The position numbers and the translations under genes are program-made. Below are positions 34,548 to 43,779 of a stretch of DNA of 64,000 nt, in pieces. The notes below the pieces were generated by a model that saw nothing but the letters and a program-made list of their open reading frames with translations, made no database searches and had not been told where the DNA came from. Numbering within the stretch: position 1 is the stretch's first letter; each line of letters starts with the position of its first letter. Where the stretch lies: the NCBI GenBank assembly GCA_020627705.1, contig JAHDGJ010000003.1, forward strand, positions 62,001-126,000, written 5' to 3'. Source of the stretch: Saprospiraceae bacterium. Its GTDB lineage: Bacteria; Bacteroidota; Bacteroidia; Chitinophagales; Saprospiraceae.

Positions 34548-35828
34548 ATGAGTGTAAAAAATATATTTCTTGTTGATCCCAATAAATATTCCACGGAGAG
34601 AAATTTCAATCTGGCGGTAGGTTTTCATTTATTTCTGTGTTCAGGATTTGTCTGTGGACTTATCATTTTGGCCATAGAATTGTTGCAGCAAAATCCATTA
34701 GGAAGTCAACTAACTCTGTTGTGGTTGGTCTTGAATTTTATTTGGCTTTTACTCAATCGCAAAGGCTATAATGTTTTAGCAAGTGGAACCTTCTGTGTTG
34801 TTTCTACCTTGTTCTTAACTTTTCTTAATCTCAATTATGCCGAAATAAACAACCTTATGTTTTGCTATACCATAATACTTATGGTTGGGATTACTTTTGG
34901 GAGAAGGGAAATTTACAAATTTCTTTTTTTGATTTTTTTATGCATCTGTTATGCTGCAAGCGCTTATTGGACTCAAAAGAATGGTCACTTTTCTCCATTT
35001 GAATTTAGTACACAAAGCAACACTATTCTTCTCATCGCTTTTTTATTCTCAGGCCTAATTTTGATATTTAGCATAACCAAAAGATTTAGAGTTAGCACCA
35101 AAAGGATTCAAGATCTGGTAGGGCAACTGCAGAAAAGCAACTCAGAATTAGTACAGTCCAATGAAAAATTGCGTGCTTTCGGTCATCTTGTTTCTCACGA
35201 TTTAAAAGCCCCGCTAAATTCAATCCAAGGATTCGCAAATCTTGCCAAAGCGAAATCCGAAGACAAAGTTGAAGGTGTGGCCAATTATTTTGACATCATC
35301 AATTCAAACGTCAAACAAATGAGAGAATTGATCAATGATACACTGCAAAAAAGTTTGATAGAAGAAGATACTAAATCGAAAAAACCGGTGAATCTCAATA
35401 ATGTCGTAGATAAGTTGAAGTTGATTCTTTCTGCAGAATATCCTGATTTAGAAATCATTTCTGACGCGCTACCTACAGTTTTGGCGCACTACACCGAAAT
35501 CTTCAAAATATTTAAAAACTTATTGGAAAATGGCGCCAAATACAATCGAAGCAAACCCAAATTGACCATTGGCTACGAACAAACTTCTAAGTACGTTAAA
35601 ATTAGTTTTAAAGACAATGGCATCGGGATTGAAGCCAACGAGTACGACAAAATATTTGATAAAAGTTACCGAGTAGAAAATAATGAATTTAAGGGAACCG
35701 GCTTGGGGCTTTCTATCGTTAAAGAAACAGTTGAGGAAATGGGCGGGACAATAAAAGTTGGTTCTCAAATAAATACAGGCAGTGAATTTGTTCTCACTTT
35801 TGATGTTGACATTCTTGTTGGAAACTAA
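34548..35828 (+). CDS. membrane sensor histidine kinase (first of a tandem pair)
   Basis: 426 residues. About six helices span ~20-180 with no large outer loop, resembling the 7TM/MASE-like sensors that read signals within the membrane. A short coiled coil (LVGQLQKSNSELVQSNEKLRA) leads to HisKA with the phosphorylated His in LVSHDLKAPLNSIQGF (~222), then HATPase_c with N box NLLENGAKYN, G1 DNGIGI and G2 GTGLGLSIVKE. No receiver domain is fused and no response regulator lies nearby. Its upstream region holds the BlaI operators, so it may share that control; a weak -7 box (TAGATTTA) is at 34487-34494. Confidence 0.92.
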   Translation: MSVKNIFLVDPNKYSTERNFNLAVGFHLFLCSGFVCGLIILAIELLQQNPLGSQLTLLWLVLNFIWLLLNRKGYNVLASGTFCVVSTLFLTFLNLNYAEINNLMFCYTIILMVGITFGRREIYKFLFLIFLCICYAASAYWTQKNGHFSPFEFSTQSNTILLIAFLFSGLILIFSITKRFRVSTKRIQDLVGQLQKSNSELVQSNEKLRAFGHLVSHDLKAPLNSIQGFANLAKAKSEDKVEGVANYFDIINSNVKQMRELINDTLQKSLIEEDTKSKKPVNLNNVVDKLKLILSAEYPDLEIISDALPTVLAHYTEIFKIFKNLLENGAKYNRSKPKLTIGYEQTSKYVKISFKDNGIGIEANEYDKIFDKSYRVENNEFKGTGLGLSIVKETVEEMGGTIKVGSQINTGSEFVLTFDVDILVGN

Positions 35829-35887
35829 TATTTTAAGACCCAAACTCTAGTGTCAGTTGAAACATTATTGAAACAAACGAATATTTC

Positions 35888-37210
35888 GTGACCATATTAA
35901 ATAGACTAACTTCCTTTTTTCAAATTGATATCTCCAAATATCCGACAGAAAGAAAACGTAATCTTTCTATAGGGTTTCAGCGCTTCTTGGGATTTGTTTC
36001 TATTTCTATTTTTATTTCATTGATCGTTGAGTTGTCTTTGGCTCATCAAGTCGGGTCAATAATCGCATCGACAGCTTTTGTTTTTTCGTTGCTGTGGTTG
36101 TACTTAAATAAAATTGGAAAGAACACCTGGTCCAGTGCTCTATTTTGCTTTTTAGTTAGCGCCACACTTTCTTTCCTTAATATGTATTATGCTGGCGTTC
36201 AAAATTTGGTATTTTATAACACCATTATTTTGATGATTGCATTGACCTATGCTCCATCAGATCTACTAAAGGCTCTTTTTATAGTTTTAATTATAGGTAT
36301 TCACTTTGGAGGTCAATATATTACCTCTCGATATGGTCATATTTCGGAGCATACTTTCAATCAAGCAACCAATACCGTTTTGCTTGCTATATTTTTTTTA
36401 GGGACCATTCTACTAGTACTTAATATAACGCGCAGATCAGAACGATCGGATCAACGAATTTCAGAATTAGTGGAAGAATTAAAATTAAGAAATGAAGAAT
36501 TGGAGTCTTCGAATGCAAAATTAGAATCCTTTAGCTATTTGGTCTCACACGACTTGAAGGCTCCACTAAATTCAATTAAAGCGTTTTCATCCCTACTTCG
36601 AAAAAAGGTTTTACAAGATTCAACTCAAGTTGGAAAATATTTTGATGTCATAGAAACCAACGTTTCTCAAATGAAAGAAATGATCACCGACAGTCTTGAC
36701 AAAAGCTTGATTGGAGCGAGTCCTCAAGAAAAAGCACAGGTTATTTCTTTGGATAATATGCTTTCCTATCTAAAATTGATCTTATCTGCCAATTATTCGA
36801 ACCTAAGTATTGATTCTAATCCACTGCCCGAAATTTTTAGTGTTTATACGGATGTCTATAAAATCTTTTTAAATCTTCTCGAGAACGGGGCCAAGTACAA
36901 TGACAAATTGGACAAAGATCTTCGAGTTACTTTCTCAAAGTCCGAAAAATATATTCATTTTACTTTTGAAGACAATGGCATTGGCATCCCATCAGATCAA
37001 TTAGAAAATATATTTGACAAGCGTTTTCGTATCGAAAACAAAAACTACGAAGGTTCCGGACTTGGACTGGCTATAACCAAAGAAGCCATTAAGGACTTAA
37101 ACGGAAAAATCAGTGTCAGTTCAACACTTGGAGAAGGAAGTACCTTTGTTTTATCGCTTCCAATTTCGCTGCTTATCGAAAATCAGAGGTTGTCCAAGGA
37201 CGTGGCTTAA
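35888..37210 (+). CDS. membrane sensor histidine kinase (second of a tandem pair)
   Basis: 440 residues and a clear paralogue of the preceding kinase: both begin with a (D/V)xxKYxTER(K/N) stretch (QIDISKYPTERKRNLSIGF), share the six-helix sensor, and have LVSHDLKAPLNSIKAF, NLLENGAKYN, DNGIGI and GSGLGLAITKE. The start is GTG at 35888; no ATG gives a similar N-terminus. The gap between the two is 59 bases, so they are probably cotranscribed and arose by tandem duplication. The 3' end overlaps the convergent PorP/SprF gene by 38 bases. The response regulator is not in the window. Confidence 0.92.
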   Translation: MTILNRLTSFFQIDISKYPTERKRNLSIGFQRFLGFVSISIFISLIVELSLAHQVGSIIASTAFVFSLLWLYLNKIGKNTWSSALFCFLVSATLSFLNMYYAGVQNLVFYNTIILMIALTYAPSDLLKALFIVLIIGIHFGGQYITSRYGHISEHTFNQATNTVLLAIFFLGTILLVLNITRRSERSDQRISELVEELKLRNEELESSNAKLESFSYLVSHDLKAPLNSIKAFSSLLRKKVLQDSTQVGKYFDVIETNVSQMKEMITDSLDKSLIGASPQEKAQVISLDNMLSYLKLILSANYSNLSIDSNPLPEIFSVYTDVYKIFLNLLENGAKYNDKLDKDLRVTFSKSEKYIHFTFEDNGIGIPSDQLENIFDKRFRIENKNYEGSGLGLAITKEAIKDLNGKISVSSTLGEGSTFVLSLPISLLIENQRLSKDVA

Positions 37211-38129
37211 ATAAATAACGTACTGAAATTTGGACGCCATTTCTTTGCTCCCCTACCACCTCGTTGAGGCTATAAAAATAATTGAGATCTACTTCTAAAG
37301 CACTGTCATCAAAATCAGTCATGTCAAATCCGAGAGAAAGAATCAAATCTTGACTGGTTCTATATCCTGCCGAAACACTGAGATAAGAAAAATCCTTGAT
37401 GCCTAAAAGCACAGCCAAATTGGTATTTTGTCCACCAAAGGTCAAAAAAGATCTAGCATCAATTAAAAATCCCTCCATATCTATTTCCCACTCCGCAAAA
37501 GCAAACCATTGCCTTGGCCGGTCCAACTGAGAAACACTGTCCTGAAATACTGTTGGATTGGACCGGATTCGATTGACAGAAAAACCCGCAGAAATGTACT
37601 GATCTCGTACCGCAAGATCACTGGCTATGTATAGTTTATAAAATAATCCAGCATTTACATCTATCCCCCATTTAGTTCTATTCTCTACCGGAATAAGTGG
37701 ATCCAACTCATCTCTAAAGAAAAAATTAGTGCCAAACAAACGTTGATGTTTAAAATCCACTGAAATGCCGGCATACAATCTTTGATCGTCCAACCTGTGA
37801 TTGAATATAGAATAACGATATCCAAGATTTAAGGCATTCTGCCTCTGGTCCCCAAGAAAATCTTTACTCAAAACTGCAGAGAACGCTGAATTTTGAAATC
37901 TCACTGGCCATTGAATATTTGCCGCATAATTTAAAGGGGCGGCATCCAAACCAAAATTGATCTCTCGGTAAATCAAGCCAACGGAAGGTCTGCTATCCAA
38001 ACCAATGGCAGCGGGATTCCAATACACCAAATCTCTTTGCGTCACAGCATATAACTCATTCAGTAATTGGGCGGTTAAATCTTGAAAGCCAAGAAGTCCA
38101 AAAGTTAATATGACAATATACCTATTCAT
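37173..38129 (-). CDS. PorP/SprF family T9SS membrane protein
   Basis: 318 residues. Signal peptide 1-20 (FGLLGFQDLTAQ), then the typical start of mature PorP/SprF proteins: LNELYAVTQRDLVYWNPAAIGLDSRPSVGLIYRE. The remainder alternates strands and tight turns of a predicted outer-membrane barrel and ends near GVQISVRYLF. In Flavobacterium, SprF is needed to export or attach SprB, and PorP/SprF genes usually sit next to genes for type B cargo, as here: the start overlaps the stop of the upstream type B protein by 8 bases. A dedicated partnership with that protein is well supported by context. Confidence 0.9.
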   Translation of the reverse strand: MNRYIVILTFGLLGFQDLTAQLLNELYAVTQRDLVYWNPAAIGLDSRPSVGLIYREINFGLDAAPLNYAANIQWPVRFQNSAFSAVLSKDFLGDQRQNALNLGYRYSIFNHRLDDQRLYAGISVDFKHQRLFGTNFFFRDELDPLIPVENRTKWGIDVNAGLFYKLYIASDLAVRDQYISAGFSVNRIRSNPTVFQDSVSQLDRPRQWFAFAEWEIDMEGFLIDARSFLTFGGQNTNLAVLLGIKDFSYLSVSAGYRTSQDLILSLGFDMTDFDDSALEVDLNYFYSLNEVVGEQRNGVQISVRYLFKPRPWTTSDFR

Positions 38130-39717
38130 AGATTATGGTAAGCTTGTTTCTTAATTCTTGTCCATTGACTGTGAGAATATAATAATAGGTTCCCGACGGC
38201 AATTGAGAACCATTATGGGTCCCTGCCCAATCGTTTTGATATTCTTCAGACTGGTAAACTACTTTTTTCCTACGATCAAATATGACCAATTTCCTTTCTT
38301 GTGATTTGTCAAGGCCATCAAAAAATAATACATCATTTTTACCATCACCATTTGGCGTTATTACATTGTACAAGGGTATAAATGAAACAATATCTTCAAT
38401 TACTTCGACTGCAACACTATCCTTCGTAACGCAGCCATTTTCGTCCATCATTTCAACTATATAAACAGTTGATTCTGAGGGATTGACAATTGGATCCGCA
38501 ATATCAGGATTACTTACAGGTCCAATCGGATTAGCTTCCCAAAAATAATCCACTGCTCCTGAAGCATTTAATTGAATTCCATTACCTCCTAAAGCCAAAC
38601 AATTATCTTCTCCTGCTGAGGGTTGGTCATAGACAGATATAATTATATCGGAAGTATCCGACTTACAAAAATCTGTTCCAACTACATAGATGTAACTGTT
38701 TGAATTTAAAACTACTAAGGTGCTGTCCTCATTAGGATTTAAAATTGAAGCAGTACCAATCCATTGATATTCCAAGGCACCCTGGCCAATAAGAAGTATT
38801 GTGTCGCCTTTGCATGCTTGCTGTGCCTCAGCCAAAATAGAAACGGAAGGGCCTTCCGAAAAAGAAACATCTAAGGTGTCCGATGTAACACAGTCCTCCT
38901 GACTAACGGTAACTGCGTATTGCCCTTCTGATGTAATCAATAACGACTCTTCGGCATGCCCGTTATTCCAGGTATATTGGCAACCATCACATTCCAAAGC
39001 ATTACTTACCAACAAAGTATCACATGAAGTAATGGTCGAATCTATTAAAAATTCAAAAGGCGGCATCGAAGGATTTTCAATTAAATCAATACTGACGCTA
39101 TCAGCACATCCGTCTTGACGAACAGTTATGGTATAGGTGTCCACAGCAAGTCCAAATAATTTGGATGAATTTAAAAATGGATTGTGCGACCATTCATAAG
39201 AAAAATTACCATTGCCTTGAACTACAAGTTCGATGCTGCCAAATTCTTGATTACAATTTGGAAAGTCTATTAAGGGTGGCAAAATCTTAAACGGACTGCT
39301 CGCTTCCATCGTACTCAGTTGAAAAAGCAAGCCCTCTGAAAAAAATTCAAATCCAATTCCATGGCCTTGAAAAAATACATTTGGTGCTTGAGCAAAGCAG
39401 ACCCCATCAATTGATAGCAAAAAACTGATTTGCTCATTTGGTTTATAGCCTACTTCTGAATTGGTTTCTCCAAAAATCTCAATTATGGTATCCTGCGCAT
39501 TCCAAATAAATGGTTCCGAACAACAATTGCCATCCTCATCTACAGCAACTATAATCGAACCCAATGGAAGAGGAGCACCATCGTATAGAATATTTGAAGA
39601 GGTCGAGAACGAAACTTGAGCACTACTACTTGTCCCAAGAAAAGCGGGGCAAGGATTTTGTGCCAAGGCAAATAAACTGCAAAGGATAAGACAGAAGCTT
39701 GTTAAACCTACCTTCAT
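38122..39717 (-). CDS. T9SS type B (gliding-associated C-terminal) secreted protein
   Basis: 531 residues from the ATG at 39717, which gives a signal peptide (MKVGLTSFCLILCSLFALAQ); a start 15 codons earlier would bury it. The body has Ig-like beta domains with paired Cys residues and SprB-like or HYR-like turns (CDGCQYTWNNGHAEESLLI, VTVSQEDCVTSDTLDVSF). The last ~90 residues are a CHU_C type B domain (YNVITPNGDGKNDVLFFDG, LVIFDRRKKVVYQSEEYQNDW, LPSGTYYYILTVNG). It should be exported by T9SS and held at the surface with the PorP/SprF protein encoded next. It overlaps pepD by 4 bases. Confidence 0.88.
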   Translation of the reverse strand: MKVGLTSFCLILCSLFALAQNPCPAFLGTSSSAQVSFSTSSNILYDGAPLPLGSIIVAVDEDGNCCSEPFIWNAQDTIIEIFGETNSEVGYKPNEQISFLLSIDGVCFAQAPNVFFQGHGIGFEFFSEGLLFQLSTMEASSPFKILPPLIDFPNCNQEFGSIELVVQGNGNFSYEWSHNPFLNSSKLFGLAVDTYTITVRQDGCADSVSIDLIENPSMPPFEFLIDSTITSCDTLLVSNALECDGCQYTWNNGHAEESLLITSEGQYAVTVSQEDCVTSDTLDVSFSEGPSVSILAEAQQACKGDTILLIGQGALEYQWIGTASILNPNEDSTLVVLNSNSYIYVVGTDFCKSDTSDIIISVYDQPSAGEDNCLALGGNGIQLNASGAVDYFWEANPIGPVSNPDIADPIVNPSESTVYIVEMMDENGCVTKDSVAVEVIEDIVSFIPLYNVITPNGDGKNDVLFFDGLDKSQERKLVIFDRRKKVVYQSEEYQNDWAGTHNGSQLPSGTYYYILTVNGQELRNKLTIIYE

Positions 39718-41180
39718 TTCTTTTCTGGTATTCGCTCCAAAACAGTAAGAAAATACTTCCAAAATTTCTGGACCGAACTTATCTGCACTTTCTCATCTGG
39801 TGAATGTGCTCCACGAATGTTTGGACCAAATGAAATCATTTCCATTTCGGGATAATTTGTTCCTAATATTCCACATTCCAAACCCGCATGACAAGCATTT
39901 ACCTCCGGCATGGAATCAAACATTTCTTGATAAACAGTGGTCATTAAAGACACAATTGCCGCAGAAGGTTTCGGAGTCCAACCAGGATAAGAACCTCCAT
40001 ATGAAATTTGAGCCCCAATCAATTCAAAACAAGATTTAATGGCTTGAGCCAAATCCATCTTTTCGGTATCCACAGAGCTTCGTGTTAAACACAAAATTTC
40101 GTATTTGCCATTCTTTAAAAGTACCCTTGCCAAGTTGTTTGATGTTTGTACCAAATCATCAATATCAGGAGACATTCTATAAATGCCATTTGGGCAAGCA
40201 TAAATCGCTCTAAGAATTTGCTGAGCAATTTCAGTACTTATAAACGACTTCGTTGATCCCACCGTTTCTAAGTCAAGACTACAATCTTCATCTGTCGTAC
40301 CGTACTCGTCTTTTATAATGTTGTTCCATTTGATTATGGACTCACGAACTTGATCAACATTATGTGACAATATTGCAAGAGTTGCAAACGATTCACGCGG
40401 TATTGCATTTCGCAAGCCGCCACCATCAATTTCACTAATTTCTACTTTAAACCTTTCTATTAAATCGAGCAAAACTCGATTCATTAATTTATTGGCGTTG
40501 CCCAAACCTTTGTGAATATCCATGCCTGAATGCCCACCATTTAAGCCAGTTATTGAAAGTTTATAAAACTCATATTTACTCGCATCTAATTCTGTTTGTT
40601 GATATTCTCCCGTGGCGGTAATATCAATTCCTCCTGCACAACCAATGGTTAACTCGCGGTCATCTTCTGTATCCAAATTGAGCATTATAGCTCCATCCAA
40701 CAAACCGCCCTTCAGGCCCAATGCTCCAGTCATTCCAGTTTCTTCATCAATGGTAAACAAAGCTTCTATTGGGGGATGCACAATTTCTGAACTACTCAAA
40801 ACCGCCATAATCGTAGCCACACCAATTCCGTTATCTGCTCCCAAAGTTGTTCCGTCAGCTCTAACCCAATCCTGTTCTACCAACATTTTTATTCCCTCAG
40901 TATCAAAATCAAAAAGGGTGTCGGCATTTTTTTGATGTACCATGTCCAAATGAGATTGAAGGACGACTGTTTCTCGATTTTCCAAACCAGGGGTAGCTGG
41001 TTTTTTAATTATAACATTACCCAACTCATCAACTATATGATGCAATCCAAGCCTTTCGGCGAAAGCCACCATAAACTGTATGATACGCTCCTCCTTTTTA
41101 GAAGCTCTAGGTACTTCGTTTAAATCAGTAAAATGGTTCCAAAGAATTTTGGGTTCTAGATTTCGTACCGCTGTACTCAT
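39714..41180 (-). CDS. pepD: aminoacyl-histidine dipeptidase (M20 family)
   Basis: Cytosolic dizinc dipeptidase that cleaves Xaa-His and related dipeptides. 488 residues. The metal and catalytic motifs are visible: VVLQSHLDMVHQKN (first His and catalytic Asp), TTLGADNGIGVA (bridging Asp), FTIDEETGMTGA (Glu-Glu) and MLNLDTEDD. The lid domain carries LNGGHSGMDIHKGLGNANK. The C-terminal CHAGLECGILG and SFGPNIRGAHSPDEKVQI hold the last His ligand and match the PepD subfamily. The 4-base overlap with a secreted adhesin gene suggests cotranscription without obvious functional logic. Confidence 0.94.
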   Translation of the reverse strand: MSTAVRNLEPKILWNHFTDLNEVPRASKKEERIIQFMVAFAERLGLHHIVDELGNVIIKKPATPGLENRETVVLQSHLDMVHQKNADTLFDFDTEGIKMLVEQDWVRADGTTLGADNGIGVATIMAVLSSSEIVHPPIEALFTIDEETGMTGALGLKGGLLDGAIMLNLDTEDDRELTIGCAGGIDITATGEYQQTELDASKYEFYKLSITGLNGGHSGMDIHKGLGNANKLMNRVLLDLIERFKVEISEIDGGGLRNAIPRESFATLAILSHNVDQVRESIIKWNNIIKDEYGTTDEDCSLDLETVGSTKSFISTEIAQQILRAIYACPNGIYRMSPDIDDLVQTSNNLARVLLKNGKYEILCLTRSSVDTEKMDLAQAIKSCFELIGAQISYGGSYPGWTPKPSAAIVSLMTTVYQEMFDSMPEVNACHAGLECGILGTNYPEMEMISFGPNIRGAHSPDEKVQISSVQKFWKYFLTVLERIPEKK

Positions 41181-41233
41181 GAATACAATTTTACATGAAG
41201 GTATAAAAGCTAAAGACCAAACACAATGGGCAT

Positions 41234-41944
41234 TTAGCTAAAATGTTTCAACATGATGATTTCTTTTTCCGTCAAGTGACGAAAGAATCCTCTAGGCAAA
41301 TCTTTTTTGGTTAGGCCACCAAAATAAACACGGTCTAGTTTTAACACTTGATAATCAAAATGCTCGAAGATTCGGCGAACGATCCGATTTTTACCCATAT
41401 GGATTTCTATACCTACGGTGTTTTTGGATTCGTTTTTCACATATTGCACTGCATCCACATTTACCTTACCATCTTCTAATTCAAATCCATTTCGGATGGT
41501 CTCCAAATCTGTTTCTGTCACTTCTCTGTTTAGAGTAACTTGATATATTTTTTTGACTCCGTGACTCGGGTGCGTTAACTTTTTTGCGATGTCCCCATCG
41601 TTTGTTAACATGAGCAAACCTGTGGTCATTCGATCAAGACGTCCAACCGGATAAATACGCTCTTTGACTTTTCCCTTGATTAGGTCCATCACCGTTTTGC
41701 GACCCATTTCATCGGACAATGTAGTCACAAAATTTTTGGGTTTATTCATCAACAAATAAACCTTTGTAGATTCCAATTTTAAGACTTTCCCTGAGTATTC
41801 AACTTTATCGGTGTCAGAAATTTCTACAGCTGGATTGAGCTCAACTTTTCCATTGAGCTTGATCTCGCCTCCTTTTATTAAATCCACAGCCTTCCTTCTA
41901 GAACAAACACCTGCATGTGCGATATATTTATTTAAGCGCATCAT
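41234..41944 (-). CDS. RsuA/RluB/RluE/RluF family pseudouridine synthase
   Basis: 236 residues. An N-terminal S4 RNA-binding domain (MRLNKYIAHAGVCSRRKAVD, IKLNGKVELNP) is followed by the catalytic domain. The active-site Asp is in YPVGRLDRMTTGLLMLTNDG (~105), and THPSHGVKKIYQVTL and KNRIVRRIFEHF are conserved family stretches. It isomerises specific uridines in rRNA. Which of rluB, rluE, rluF or rsuA is equivalent cannot be decided by eye; RluB-like proteins are the commonest in Bacteroidota. It starts 5 bases after the dnaB stop, so the two are likely cotranscribed. Confidence 0.92.
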   Translation of the reverse strand: MMRLNKYIAHAGVCSRRKAVDLIKGGEIKLNGKVELNPAVEISDTDKVEYSGKVLKLESTKVYLLMNKPKNFVTTLSDEMGRKTVMDLIKGKVKERIYPVGRLDRMTTGLLMLTNDGDIAKKLTHPSHGVKKIYQVTLNREVTETDLETIRNGFELEDGKVNVDAVQYVKNESKNTVGIEIHMGKNRIVRRIFEHFDYQVLKLDRVYFGGLTKKDLPRGFFRHLTEKEIIMLKHFS

Positions 41945-41949
41945 GATTG

Positions 41950-43467
41950 CTAAAATGGAACGTCTTGATCATCATTTAGCTTCGAAGGTCGTGTGACTAT
42001 CCCCCCGGCCGTAGGGTCTCCAAATATATCTTCGGGAGAAATATTTAAATCATCAAAACCTGTTTGATCTGGCTCAGCAAATTTTACATATTCTCCAATA
42101 AATCTCAGATTGACAGTTCCCAAACTTCCATTTCTATGTTTTGAAAGTATAATTTCTGCTAATCCTTGAGGGCCTTGAAAATCCCCTTCCAGTTCGTAGT
42201 AGTCTGGTCTGTAAATAAAGGTTACAATATCTGCATCTTGCTCAATTGCTCCAGATTCTCTCAAATCCGAGAGCACCGGTTTTTTTGATCCCCTGGTTTC
42301 TACCGCTCTACTTAGCTGCGATAAGGCGATCACAGGAATATTTAACTCTTTGGCCAAGGCTTTCAAGGCACGAGAAATAGATGAAATTTCTTGTTCTCTA
42401 TTTCCTCTATTCTTGCCAGGAGCAGCTTGCATCAACTGTAGATAATCAATAACAATCATGTCAAGATTATGCTGTTGACTCAACCTTCGTCCCTTGGCTC
42501 TTAATTCGTAAATATTAAGTGCAGGGGTGTCATCAATAAACATGTTCAACTCAGAAAGTTTATCGACAGCTTTATGCAATTTTTCCCATTCCAGTTCATT
42601 TAACTGGCCATTACGAAGCTTCTTCGAATTTATCTCGGCCTCCATCGAAATCAAACGTGAGACCAATTGATTCTTACTCATCTCCAAGGAGAATATGGCA
42701 ATGGATTTACCATGTTCGGCAGCATTTTTACCCAAAGAAAGCGTAAACGCTGTTTTACCCATACCTGGTCGAGCAGCAATAATAATGAGATCAGATTTTT
42801 GCCACCCGTTTGTCATTTTATCAAGCTCCACAAAACCAGTGGTAACCCCAGTTAAAGCATCACCCTGTTGCGCAGATTTTTCTATTTCGAGTTTTACGTC
42901 GGTCAGAATACTTGCCACATTTTTGTATTCAGAAGAAAGGTTGTTGTCCGAAATATTATACAAGTTTCGTTCTGCTTCATCCAGTAGATCTAATACATCT
43001 TTGGTGTCTTCATAAGAATCCTTAATGACTTCAGTTGAAACTTTAATTAGTTCTCGCTGAATATATTTCTGAGAAACAATTTTGGCGTGGTATTCTATGT
43101 TTGCTGAAGAAGCTACTTTATCGGCCAATTGCATGAGATAAGTTGGTCCCCCAACTTCATCCATTTTCTTCCTCTTCCTTAATTCCTCATGTACTGTTAA
43201 CAAATCGACAGGGCTCGAACTTGAAAATAAAAATTCCATGACAGAATATATTTCTTGATGAGCGGGCAAGTAAAAACTTTCGGGTTTTAATACGTGCAGG
43301 ACAGAAGGAAGAGCATCCTTATCAAGCATTATTGCACCCAAAACTGCCTCTTCTAACGGAATGGCCTGAGGGGGCACTCTTCCATATACCAGTTTGTTTA
43401 CATCAGCATCTTGCTTTACTGGCTGTAATCTGCCACCAACGGATTTTATTGGGTTTTGGTCTGACAT
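41950..43467 (-). CDS. dnaB: replicative DNA helicase DnaB
   Basis: Hexameric 5'-3' helicase that drives replication forks. 505 residues: N-terminal primase-interacting domain (~25-135; PLEEAVLGAIMLDKDALP), linker, and a RecA-like ATPase with Walker A IIAARPGMGKTAFTLSLG (~230), MSKNQLVSRL, the Walker B strand DMIVIDYLQLM, VIALSQLSRAVE and DLRESGAIEQDADIV. No intein is present. Upstream are a 13-base palindrome (43528-43540) and three DnaA-box-like sites, which may matter for its control or for initiation. Confidence 0.97.
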   Translation of the reverse strand: MSDQNPIKSVGGRLQPVKQDADVNKLVYGRVPPQAIPLEEAVLGAIMLDKDALPSVLHVLKPESFYLPAHQEIYSVMEFLFSSSSPVDLLTVHEELRKRKKMDEVGGPTYLMQLADKVASSANIEYHAKIVSQKYIQRELIKVSTEVIKDSYEDTKDVLDLLDEAERNLYNISDNNLSSEYKNVASILTDVKLEIEKSAQQGDALTGVTTGFVELDKMTNGWQKSDLIIIAARPGMGKTAFTLSLGKNAAEHGKSIAIFSLEMSKNQLVSRLISMEAEINSKKLRNGQLNELEWEKLHKAVDKLSELNMFIDDTPALNIYELRAKGRRLSQQHNLDMIVIDYLQLMQAAPGKNRGNREQEISSISRALKALAKELNIPVIALSQLSRAVETRGSKKPVLSDLRESGAIEQDADIVTFIYRPDYYELEGDFQGPQGLAEIILSKHRNGSLGTVNLRFIGEYVKFAEPDQTGFDDLNISPEDIFGDPTAGGIVTRPSKLNDDQDVPF

Positions 43468-43564
43468 TTTTGAGTTCTACTATGAATTAAACTGGTATTA
43501 AATAAAATACTAATGCAAAGCTAAAAGTTCCATTGGAACCCATCTTTGAACCAAAAGGAAAGAA

Positions 43565-43614
43565 TGTGGATACTAAGAGCATAATTGTGGAAAATAATAG
43601 CCCAATGTGGAAAA
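43565..43614 (-). promoter_or_regulatory. cluster of three DnaA-box-like sites in the dnaB upstream gap
   Basis: On the minus strand the sites read GTATCCACA (43565-43573), TTTTCCACA (43586-43594) and TTTTCCACA (43606-43614). The last two fit the DnaA consensus TTWTNCACA exactly; the first differs at one base. All face the same way, with starts 21 and 20 bases apart, close to two helical turns. The rest of the 312-base gap (43468-43779) is AT-rich and holds the palindrome GTTCCA-T-TGGAAC (43528-43540) and one terminator. Possible roles are a replication origin element or DnaA control of dnaB; neither is proven. Confidence 0.55.
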
Positions 43615-43720
43615 CCGGATTTTGTCAAGTAGTAATCATATAAAAGTCAATCATATACGATTTTGGATCCAACATCAAAATAAAATCCAAATGTTGAAAA
43701 GAAAAAATAAAGGCCAAAAC

Positions 43721-43754
43721 AAAAAAAAGGCCAGCATCAAAAGCTGATACTGAC
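43721..43754 (-). terminator. terminator of the coiled-coil secreted protein gene
   Basis: On the minus strand GGTCAGTATC and GATGCTGGCC (43754-43745 and 43738-43729) pair over 10 bp with two G-U wobbles and a 7-base loop, followed by eight T residues (43728-43721). It lies 26 bases past the stop at 43780. Confidence 0.8.
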
Positions 43755-43779
43755 CCTATAATTTGATTTGAATAAAGGC

